Origin: Coriobacteriia bacterium
GTDB lineage: Bacteria; Actinomycetota; Coriobacteriia; WRKU01
DNA length: 16,516 bases
Assembly (NCBI GenBank): GCA_009784095.1
Contig: WRDL01000018.1
Location: 1-16,516 of the forward strand
Reading direction: 5' to 3'
The first letter of the stretch is position 1. Each line of letters starts with the position of its first letter. Of this stretch, positions 7,691 through 13,731 are shown one piece after another. The notes below the pieces were generated by a model. It was given only the letters and a program-made list of their open reading frames with translations. It was not told the DNA's origin and did no database searches. A program made the position numbers and the translations under genes.

Positions 7691-8386
7691 CTAGGCACCT
7701 TTTGACACGACGACCATTGCGGGACGCAGTGTCTTTCCTCCCAATCGGTATCCTTTTTGGATCACTTCAAGAACCGTATCGTCGGCGACATCATCGCTCT
7801 CTCTGACGCTGACCGCTTGCGCGACCTCGCTGTCGAAAGCCTGGCCGACCGGATCGATCACATCGACTCCTTCGCGCTCGAGCGCACCCATCAGCTTCGT
7901 GTGGATCGCCACAAGACCGTCCTTCATCTCGTTATCGGTCTCGCCGGCATGCGCCATCGCAAGTTCGATATCGTCGACGATCGGAATGATCGAAGTGATG
8001 ACACGTGATCCCGCACGCTTGATCTCATCTTGAGAGCGGGCTTCGAGACGCTTGCGCGTGTTCTCGAACTCAGCCTGTGCACGACGAGCATAGTCTTTCC
8101 AGTGCTCGACTTCCGCTTTGAGCTCCTCTTCGACTCCCGGTACCGCTGCCTCGATGTCATCCTTGATTTCAGAGACGCCGGCATCGACGTCCTCCGTTTT
8201 GATGGACGCCGCCTCAGCAACGTCCTTCTTGATCGAAGACGCCGCCTCGGCAACGTCCTTCTCGACTGCGGAAGCCACGCCCGCGACATCCTCTGCTATT
8301 GCAGAGGATGTCTCGCGCGCGTCATCAACGACCTGCGATGCCGTATCACTGACCTCGTCGATGATCGCTTTTTCTTCTTTATTCAT
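7691..8386 (-). CDS. grpE: GrpE nucleotide exchange factor with long hendecad-repeat N-terminus
   Basis: 231 residues from the ATG at 8386. That start overlaps the dnaK stop (ATGAATAA) and has a GAGG box about 9 nt upstream, so I prefer it over an in-frame ATG 14 codons earlier. GrpE dimers release ADP from DnaK. The conserved part starts near residue 94 (EHWKDYARRAQAEFENTRKR), continues through IPIVDDIELAMAH, and ends with the beta-wing region VIQKGYRLGGKTLRPAMVVVS. The N-terminal 90 or so residues are unusual: residues 6-93 fall into eight consecutive 11-residue units, best preserved at 28-82 with pattern S-x-[IV]-x-x-D-[VI]-x-x-x-[AV]. This predicts an extended hendecad-type helix or coiled coil ahead of the usual long GrpE helix. 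Translational coupling to dnaK is implied by the overlap. Confidence 0.93.
   Translation of the reverse strand: MNKEEKAIIDEVSDTASQVVDDARETSSAIAEDVAGVASAVEKDVAEAASSIKKDVAEAASIKTEDVDAGVSEIKDDIEAAVPGVEEELKAEVEHWKDYARRAQAEFENTRKRLEARSQDEIKRAGSRVITSIIPIVDDIELAMAHAGETDNEMKDGLVAIHTKLMGALEREGVDVIDPVGQAFDSEVAQAVSVRESDDVADDTVLEVIQKGYRLGGKTLRPAMVVVSKGA
8108..8371 (-). repeat. Eight 33 bp coding repeats (11-residue hendecads) in grpE
   Basis: Units start at GrpE residues 6, 17, 28, 39, 50, 61, 72 and 83. Residue 6 of each unit is acidic and residue 7 is V, I, L or A. The third and fourth strong units (residues 39-49 and 50-60) share 27 of 33 bases by my count, including both silent and replacement changes, which points to fairly recent tandem duplication. 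The outer units are recognisable only at protein level. Confidence 0.8.
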
Positions 8387-10295
8387 CGTCGACGACCTCG
8401 AAATCTCCGTCGACCACATCATCGCCACTCACGTCTTCTACGACAGGCTCGTCAACAACGACTTCCTCGGTCGATGCTTCTGGCGCCTGAGCGTCCTGAT
8501 AGACGAACTCAGCAAGCTTGAAGCTCTTCTCCTGCAGCGCGTCGTGACGCGAGCGGATCAGCTCGGCATCCTCGCCCTCAAGCGCCTCGCGCAGATTGGC
8601 GATCGCACTCGTGATCTCACTCTTGAGACCGGAATCGACCTTGTCGCCCAGATCCGTCAGAGTCTTCTCAGTTGAGTAGGCGAGCGTATCAGCGTTGTTG
8701 CGAATACCGATCAGCTCTTTGATCTGCTTATCCGCCTCGGCATGCGTTGCCGCATCGCTGACCATCTGATCGACTTCGGAGTCAGAAAGCGTGGTCGAAC
8801 CGGTGATAGTGATCTTTTGCTCTTGGCCGGTCCCACGATCCTTCGCGGTCACGTTGACGATACCGTTCGCGTCGATGTCGAAGGTGACCTCGATCTGCGG
8901 TACGCCACGTGGCGCTGAAGGGATACCGCTCAGCGTAAAGCGGCCGAGCGTCTTATTGTCTTTTGCCATTTCGCGTTCACCCTGCAGAACGTGGATGTCG
9001 ACGCTAGGCTGACCGTCGACCGCGGTAGTGTAGACCTCGGTCTTGCGGGTCGGGATGGTCGTGTTGCGCTCGATCATGCGGGTCATGATGCCCCCCATGG
9101 TCTCGACGCCAAGGCTGAGCGGCGTCACGTCAAGAAGCAGGATATCGCCCTTGCCGAAGTCGCCACTGAGAACGCCACCCTGGACCGCCGCGCCCATTGC
9201 AACGACCTCGTCAGGGTTGACACCCATGTGCGGGTCCTTGCCGGTGATGGACTTGACGATCTCTTGTACCGCGGGCATACGGGTCGAACCACCGACGAGG
9301 ATGACCTCGTCGAGATCGTCGGTCGATACGCCGGCGTCCTTGATAGCTTGCTCTACCGGACCGCGGGTGCGCTCCAGAAGACTGCTGGTGAGTTTCTCGA
9401 ACTCACCGCGGGTCATCGTGTAGTCCAGATGTTTCGGACCTGAGCTGTCAGCGGTGATGAACGGAAGATTGATGTGTGCGCTTTCCGCGGTCGAAAGTTC
9501 TTTCTTCGCGCGCTCGGCACCTTCCTTGAGGCGCTGAAGCGCCATTTTGTCCTGACGAAGATCGACGCCCTGCTCGGTCTGGAACTTGTCAGCCAACCAG
9601 TCGATGATCATCTGATCCCAGTCGTCTCCACCCAATTGGTTGTCACCATTGGTCGCGAGTACCTCGACGACGTTGTCGCCAAGCTCGAGAATGGAGACGT
9701 CGAATGTTCCGCCACCAAGGTCGAAGATCAGGACCTTTTGCTCCTTGCCCTTCTTATCCAGACCATAAGCGAGTGCGGCTGCCGTCGGCTCGTTGACGAT
9801 ACGCTTCACATCGAGGCCCGCGATCTTTCCCGCGTCCTTGGTCGCTTGGCGTTGTGCGTCATTGAAGTATGCCGGTACGGTGATGACCGCCTCGGTGACA
9901 GGCTCGCCCAGATACTTCTCGGCGTCTGCCTTCAGTTTGGCGAGCGTCATCGCGGAGATCTGCTCCGGAGTGTTCACATCACCATCGATGTTGATCTCAA
10001 CACGGCTGTTCTTACCGCTGACGACATCGTAGCCGACCGTTTTGCGCTCAGACTCGACTTCGTCGAATTTACGGCCCATGAAACGCTTCACACTCGAGAT
10101 GGTGCCCTCAGGATTGGTAATGGCCTGATTCTTTGCCGGCTTACCTACCAGACGGTCGCCCTCTTTGCGAAACGCAACGACGGACGGAGTGGTGCGGTCG
10201 CCTTCAGCGTTAATGATGATCGTGGGCTCTCCACCCTCGATGACTGCCATTGCGCTGTTGGTCGTACCAAGATCGATTCCTAATACTTTTCCCAT
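8379..10295 (-). CDS. dnaK: DnaK (Hsp70) chaperone
   Basis: 638-residue Hsp70 ATPase that binds exposed hydrophobic peptides. Nucleotide-binding motifs are GIDLGTTNS (6-14), DLGGGTFDV (192-200) and VGGSTRMPAV (334-343). The interdomain linker and start of the substrate-binding domain are at 386-398 (LLLDVTPLSLGVE), followed by the beta-sandwich (GRFTLSGIPSAPRG) and a helical lid. The C-terminal tail is acidic and ends EVVDDE. Length is normal for the family. The start at 10295 is set by a strong AGGAGG box 9 nt upstream and by MGKVLGIDLG at the N-terminus. It is the first gene of the chaperone operon and its stop overlaps the grpE start. Transcription should come from the HAIR-overlapping promoter at 10406-10434, leaving a leader of about 100 nt. 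Confidence 0.98.
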   Translation of the reverse strand: MGKVLGIDLGTTNSAMAVIEGGEPTIIINAEGDRTTPSVVAFRKEGDRLVGKPAKNQAITNPEGTISSVKRFMGRKFDEVESERKTVGYDVVSGKNSRVEINIDGDVNTPEQISAMTLAKLKADAEKYLGEPVTEAVITVPAYFNDAQRQATKDAGKIAGLDVKRIVNEPTAAALAYGLDKKGKEQKVLIFDLGGGTFDVSILELGDNVVEVLATNGDNQLGGDDWDQMIIDWLADKFQTEQGVDLRQDKMALQRLKEGAERAKKELSTAESAHINLPFITADSSGPKHLDYTMTRGEFEKLTSSLLERTRGPVEQAIKDAGVSTDDLDEVILVGGSTRMPAVQEIVKSITGKDPHMGVNPDEVVAMGAAVQGGVLSGDFGKGDILLLDVTPLSLGVETMGGIMTRMIERNTTIPTRKTEVYTTAVDGQPSVDIHVLQGEREMAKDNKTLGRFTLSGIPSAPRGVPQIEVTFDIDANGIVNVTAKDRGTGQEQKITITGSTTLSDSEVDQMVSDAATHAEADKQIKELIGIRNNADTLAYSTEKTLTDLGDKVDSGLKSEITSAIANLREALEGEDAELIRSRHDALQEKSFKLAEFVYQDAQAPEASTEEVVVDEPVVEDVSGDDVVDGDFEVVDDE

Positions 10296-10405
10296 AATAC
10301 TGTTCCTCCTAGACTCTTTCTTGTGTTCCTTCTCAACACGTTTTTCTCTTCTTTTCCTGCTTGTTTTCTTATCGATTGCTCTCTATTCGAATTGCAATTG
10401 CCGCT

Positions 10406-10434
10406 ATACTAAAACTTGATAATAATACTGTCAA
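10406..10434 (-). promoter_or_regulatory. dnaK operon promoter (TTGACA-N17-TAGTAT)
   Basis: On the minus strand a perfect TTGACA (10434-10429) is followed, after exactly 17 bp, by TAGTAT (10411-10406; four of six match TATAAT). The position, about 110 bp upstream of dnaK, and the overlap with the HspR-type operator make this the most convincing promoter in the window. Confidence 0.85.
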
Positions 10435-10435
10435 G
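10415..10435. promoter_or_regulatory. HAIR-like HspR operator
   Basis: CTTGA at 10415-10419 and TCAAG at 10431-10435 form an inverted repeat with an 11 bp centre. This is exactly the geometry of the actinobacterial HAIR consensus (CTTGAGT-N7-ACTCAAG), with the inner GT/AC positions replaced. Counting the flanking A and T the arms are 6 bp each. The site overlaps the -35 box and the spacer of the dnaK promoter, so HspR binding would block RNA polymerase. Only one such site was found upstream of dnaK. Confidence 0.85.
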
Positions 10436-10533
10436 TAATATGTGTTGTAGTTGTGAAGACAAGCTGAGCCCTTCACAAAAGCTACAAATCTAACATATCG
10501 TTGTCAGATTTTTCGTACTCCTGTCGCGCCGCG

Positions 10534-10660
10534 TCGATCGCGCTTTTTGTACCGTGCTGCTCACGCTTCTGTGCCGAGTCGTTCGCGTTTCTACGCTGTG
10601 TCATTCGCGTTCTTTGGGCTTAGTCGCTCGCGTTTTGCCCCGAACCAATCGCGCTCTTAC
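10534..10660. repeat. Degenerate array of about six 22 bp repeats upstream of dnaK
   Basis: A core resembling TCGCGYTT recurs with starts at 10538, 10561 (as TCACGCTT), 10583, 10605, 10628 and 10649, i.e. spacings of 23, 22, 22, 23 and 21 bp. It is usually preceded by TCG, TCA or CTC a few bases upstream. The spacing is not a multiple of three, so this is unlikely to be coding in any frame. The frame starting at 10554 on the plus strand has no ribosome site and no recognisable product. The array lies about 100-230 bp upstream of the dnaK promoter; its function is unknown. Confidence 0.6.
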
Positions 10661-10735
10661 CACTCCAGCCGATCCGTCGCTTGGGTCGAGACTCCTCGCT
10701 CTCGAACTCGCTGCTTCTAGTCACACCCTTCTTTT

Positions 10736-10781
10736 ATATACCGGTTGCAACCTCTCATATATACCGGTTGCAGCCTCTCAT
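10736..10781. repeat. Two tandem 23 bp repeats containing the palindrome GGTTGCAACC
   Basis: Units 10736-10758 and 10759-10781 are adjacent and differ at one base. Each contains ATATACCGG. The first carries the perfect 10 bp palindrome GGTTGCAACC (10743-10752); the second has GGTTGCAGCC. Spacing of about two helical turns and position between dnaK and the divergent Xre-type regulator suggest a pair of operators, but the cognate protein is not known. Confidence 0.75.
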
Positions 10782-10792
10782 GATCGAACCAC

Positions 10793-10809
10793 ATCGGTAA
10801 GAGACCGAT
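10793..10809. other. Hairpin ATCGGT-AAGAG-ACCGAT
   Basis: A perfect 6 bp stem with a 5-nt loop just right of the 23 bp repeats. It is followed on the plus strand by a pyrimidine-rich tract (CCTATTACTTCTTTTCTT) but lacks a proper U-run. It could be a weak terminator or an operator; neither is firm. Confidence 0.35.
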
Positions 10810-10906
10810 CCTATTACTTCTTTTCTTCTTTCTTTCAGCAATAATCTCAGATAATTTTCCGGTATTATTCTAGCAAAATTTCCTAGTTTTCCCTGTTCAG
10901 AGGGGG

Positions 10907-10960
10907 GGCAACCAAAAGTTGCCGAAAATTCCAACTGAAATAGGTGGTCGAAAGATCGAC
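10907..10960. other. Two hairpins in the upstream region of the Xre-type gene
   Basis: GGCAAC-CAAAA-GTTGCC (10907-10923) and GTCGA-AAGA-TCGAC (10947-10960) are perfect small inverted repeats 55-110 bp upstream of the regulator start. The first shares the GCAACC/GTTGC core with the palindrome at 10743-10752, and another GCAACC occurs at 10962. They may be operator sites for the downstream regulator or leader hairpins. I did not find a convincing promoter here. Confidence 0.4.
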
Positions 10961-11015
10961 GCAACCGCAAGATGGGAATTGAAGTACTATTAACACAAAG
11001 AGAAAGAGGACCATA

Positions 11016-11951
11016 ATGAATGTAGAGATCGCAGACCGCCTTGCAAGTCGCAGAAAAGAAGCCGGGTATTCACAGGAAGAGCTCGCCATGCAGTTGGGAG
11101 TATCGCGCCAAGCGGTCTCCAAGTGGGAGCGCTCTGAATCATCGCCCGATACCAATAATCTGATCGCGCTCGCTAAACTCTATGATGTGTCACTCGATGA
11201 TCTGCTCTATGTCGATGGCAGCATCGAAGACGATGTTGAGTTCGAGATACAAGATCGCGCGGCTGATTGGGACGATGATGATGCCGAGCCACTCGCAGAT
11301 GAGATCGATGAGGACGACGCCGAGTTCGCGCAAGATCTCGAAGAGGAATACGACGAGGACGACGAGGGGATCGACGAGGACGAGAAGACCGGCTTTCTCT
11401 ACAATGACGGCGAAGATTATGTCCACATCTCATGGCGTGACGGGATCAACGTCAAAGACAGCAAAAAGGGTGAACAGGTCCATGTGGGTTGGGACGGTGT
11501 CCATGTCGTTGACGCAGGGGATGATCCGACCAATATAACCTGGGCTGAAGGTGAGGGTGTCAATATCAACGGTGTTCACTATGAGAGTTGGCGCGAGGCG
11601 GCAGAGGCCTATGACCCGCGCAAGAATGTCTGGCTGACTTTTCCCTATCCTATTCTTGCCACATTGGTGTTCTTTTGGATCGGTTTCGCATACAGCCAGT
11701 GGGCGGTCGGCGCGCTGGTCTTCTTGACTATTCCGCTCTACTATATGTTGATCCAGGCATTCGTGAGAAGATCGTTTGATACCTTCCTGACCGCTCTGTA
11801 TGCGATCGGCTCTACCGCGTGGTTCATCTGGGCGGGTCTGGCACAGGGCGTCTGGCATCCGAATTGGTTGATTTTCCTTACCATCCCGCTGTTCGGTTGG
11901 CTCTCTCACGCGCTGTTCGGTAAAAAGAAAAAGAAGAGTATTGAGCAATAG
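11016..11951 (+). CDS. Membrane-anchored Xre-family regulator with acidic linker and beta-repeats
   Basis: 311 residues, specific target unknown. Residues 1-66 form an HTH_3 DNA-binding domain (IADRLASRRKEAGYSQEELA, then LGVSRQAVSKWERSESSPD). A strongly acidic stretch of D and E spans about 71-124. Three short beta-like repeats follow at about 135-148, 155-166 and 172-186, with pattern [VI]-x-[IV]-x-W-x-D/E-G-[IV]-x-[VI] (HISWRDGINV, HVGWDGVHVV, NITWAEGEGVNI). Four membrane segments lie at about 205-225, 229-250, 255-277 and 283-302, and the tail is KKKKK. With an even number of spans both ends should be cytoplasmic, so the HTH could reach DNA while tethered. The start has GAGGA 5 nt upstream. 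It is followed after 52 nt by a CPBP protease gene on the same strand, probably co-transcribed. Autoregulation through the upstream repeats is plausible but unproven. Confidence 0.88.
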   Translation: MNVEIADRLASRRKEAGYSQEELAMQLGVSRQAVSKWERSESSPDTNNLIALAKLYDVSLDDLLYVDGSIEDDVEFEIQDRAADWDDDDAEPLADEIDEDDAEFAQDLEEEYDEDDEGIDEDEKTGFLYNDGEDYVHISWRDGINVKDSKKGEQVHVGWDGVHVVDAGDDPTNITWAEGEGVNINGVHYESWREAAEAYDPRKNVWLTFPYPILATLVFFWIGFAYSQWAVGALVFLTIPLYYMLIQAFVRRSFDTFLTALYAIGSTAWFIWAGLAQGVWHPNWLIFLTIPLFGWLSHALFGKKKKKSIEQ

Positions 11952-12003
11952 GCTCTCTCCAACATCGTAAATAGGTAGTCACCATTCCCAGAAGGATCGC
12001 ATA

Positions 12004-12837
12004 ATGGAAAGCACCGCCACGAAAAAACAGATCATATTGTGGGTCATCGGTACCTGGGTACTTCTCTGGCTCATGGCGATCCCTGTCCTTGCAGTCCTCA
12101 CATTTGTGGGAGAAGGCTTCATCTTCCTATTGGTCTATGCGTCAGCTTCATGGTCTCCCACCATCGCGCTCATGCTCCTGTTCAAGAAGCTCTACCCTGA
12201 TATCACCCGCAGAGAGTTCTTCCGGACCGTTTTCAGCCAGCGTCTCAATATCCCGCTGATACTGACGGTGACGATCGTCCAAGTGCTCATTTTCATCGCT
12301 TCTGTCACCCTGGTCTCACAGATCAGAGGAGTCTCGCTGATGAGCATGCTCAACCTTTCCGTCGCAAATCTCGGTATGTGCCTCTTCACCGCAATCACGC
12401 AAGGGGCCACCGGAGAAGAGTCCGGCTGGCGTGGATTCTTGCAGCCGACCCTTGAGCGAAGATTCACGGTGCTCACATCCGCTCTTATGGTCGGTCCGAT
12501 CTGGTGGTTCTGGCATGTGCCGATGATGGTGTTCGATTCGGGACACCAAGGTTGGGCATGGATACAGTACGCCGTCATCTTCTTGGTCTTCTGTGCCTCA
12601 CTCTCGGTCATCATAGCGGTCTGCTATAAGCGATGCCGCAATCTCTTCATACCGATGTGGATCCACTTCGTGTTCAATGTGACGATCCCGACCTTCATCG
12701 ATTTTAACGAGGGAGCCGGTGAGTTGACGCTTCTCACCATCATCACCGCACTGTATTTCCTTGCAGCGCTTGGATATGTGATCTGGTACAAGAGAGTTGA
12801 AGCTACCGACCCCCAAGCATTACAAGAGCCGGCCTAG
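12004..12837 (+). CDS. CPBP-family intramembrane metalloprotease (Abi/Rce1-like)
   Basis: 277 residues with about seven or eight hydrophobic segments. The three family motifs are visible: EESGWR (Glu138, Glu139, Arg143), FWH (His171 in IWWFWHVPM) and HFVFN (His221, Asn225). In CPBP/Rce1-type enzymes these glutamates and histidines form the metal-dependent active site within the membrane. The family includes prenyl-protein proteases and bacteriocin-immunity or processing proteins; no substrate is evident here. A GAAGGA ribosome site precedes the ATG. Its position 52 nt after the membrane-tethered regulator, with no terminator between, suggests one transcript and perhaps a functional link. The stop codon lies inside a hairpin (12825-12857). 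Confidence 0.92.
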   Translation: MESTATKKQIILWVIGTWVLLWLMAIPVLAVLTFVGEGFIFLLVYASASWSPTIALMLLFKKLYPDITRREFFRTVFSQRLNIPLILTVTIVQVLIFIASVTLVSQIRGVSLMSMLNLSVANLGMCLFTAITQGATGEESGWRGFLQPTLERRFTVLTSALMVGPIWWFWHVPMMVFDSGHQGWAWIQYAVIFLVFCASLSVIIAVCYKRCRNLFIPMWIHFVFNVTIPTFIDFNEGAGELTLLTIITALYFLAALGYVIWYKRVEATDPQALQEPA

Positions 12838-12857
12838 CATTCAGCTGGACCGGCTCT
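12825..12857 (+). terminator. Hairpin at the end of the Xre-CPBP unit, weak terminator
   Basis: AGAGCCGG (12825-12832) pairs with CCGGCTCT (12850-12857), extended inward by CC/GG with one bulged A. It overlaps the CPBP stop codon at 12835-12837. No U-tract follows on either strand, so it may act as a transcript-end stabiliser or a factor-dependent terminator rather than a classical one. Confidence 0.4.
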
Positions 12858-12940
12858 CAGGTGTTTCGATCTATCTTGCGAAGCTCGATACTGAGCGACG
12901 CTTGCACTATCGACTTACCCTATAAAGCAGCGTCATACTC

Positions 12941-13477
12941 CTAGTAGTTGCGTGCCAGAAGCTCGAACTCGGATTGCGGATCTCCGCATACCGGGCACTT
13001 CTCGGGAGCACTTTCACCAACATGGAGGTGTCCACAGTTGCGGCAGTGCCACGTGACGACCTCATCACGCTTGAAGGTCGTACCCGCAGACAGACGCTTG
13101 TGAAGTTCGTTATAACGAGCCTCATGCTCCTTCTCGATATTGCCGACCATCTCGAACTTGAGTGCGATGTCGTTGAAGCCCTCTTCTTTCGCTTCCTCGG
13201 CAAACCCTTTGTACATCTCGGTCCATTCATAGTGCTCGCCTGCTGCGGCGATCACAAGATTATCGACCGTGTCACCGATCGGACCGTTGAGTAATTTGTA
13301 CCAGATCTTCGCATGCGCCATCTCATTGTTCGCGGTCTCATTGAAGATACCGGCGATCTGCATATAGCTCTCTTTGAGTGCTTGTTTCTCAAAATAGGAA
13401 TACTTGTTGCGTGCCATCGACTCGCCGGCAAGTGCGGTCTGTAGATTGGCCTCAGTCTTCGAACCCTTTAAATCCAT
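12941..13477 (-). CDS. rbr: Rubrerythrin
   Basis: 178 residues, the standard rubrerythrin length. It reduces hydrogen peroxide to water in the cytoplasm of anaerobes, with electrons arriving through its rubredoxin domain. The N-terminal ferritin-like four-helix domain carries diiron ligand motifs: Glu19, NEMAH with Glu52 and His55, EHYE from Glu81, and EKEHE at 115-119 with His118. The C-terminal rubredoxin domain has CRNC (Cys145, Cys148) and CPVC (Cys161, Cys164) for one Fe(Cys)4 centre. The start has GAGAGGAG upstream. A TATTAT hexamer at 13531-13526 on the minus strand could be a -10 box, but no good -35 accompanies it. It appears monocistronic, convergent with the CPBP gene; no PerR-like box was recognised. 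Confidence 0.96.
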   Translation of the reverse strand: MDLKGSKTEANLQTALAGESMARNKYSYFEKQALKESYMQIAGIFNETANNEMAHAKIWYKLLNGPIGDTVDNLVIAAAGEHYEWTEMYKGFAEEAKEEGFNDIALKFEMVGNIEKEHEARYNELHKRLSAGTTFKRDEVVTWHCRNCGHLHVGESAPEKCPVCGDPQSEFELLARNY

Positions 13478-13660
13478 AACGCTCTCCTCTCGTTACTTAT
13501 TACTTATTACCAAGTTCATGACTCAATAATACCGTTTTTCTCAATGAGCAGAACAACGTCACAGAATACTTACAGGTATTTTACGCGGAGCACATAGAAG
13601 GAGCATGAAGACCAACGCCATCACATTGATCGGCCTCCTCTTCATCGCCCACTCCTCTCT

Positions 13661-13698
13661 TCTCGAAAAGAGAGCGGGAAGGCTCTCTTCCCGCTCTC
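13661..13698 (-). terminator. Strong rho-independent terminator after the surface-protein gene
   Basis: A perfect 12 bp stem, GAGAGCGGGAAG (13670-13681) with CTTCCCGCTCTC (13687-13698) and a 5-nt loop, is followed on the minus strand by TTTTC. It begins about 33 nt after the stop codon of the surface-protein gene. The arm GAGAG can pair instead with CTCTCTT further left, giving an overlapping alternative hairpin (about 13653-13674). Confidence 0.88.
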
Positions 13699-13731
13699 GT
13701 CGCATTACTGAGTTATGTAGCGTTAAGCTAT

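Noticed and set aside
9474..10283. 269-codon open frame antisense to dnaK (plus strand)
   Set aside because: Long frames opposite dnaK arise from its codon bias. There is no ribosome site or recognisable domain, and the dnaK reading is unambiguous.
10801..10832. Terminator at the ATCGGT/ACCGAT hairpin
   Set aside because: The following tract is pyrimidine-rich but not a U-run, and no plus-strand gene ends before it.
10554..10844. 96-codon plus-strand frame between dnaK and the regulator
   Set aside because: No ribosome site, low-complexity Leu/Arg/Ser-rich product, and it crosses both repeat arrays, whose periods are not multiples of three.
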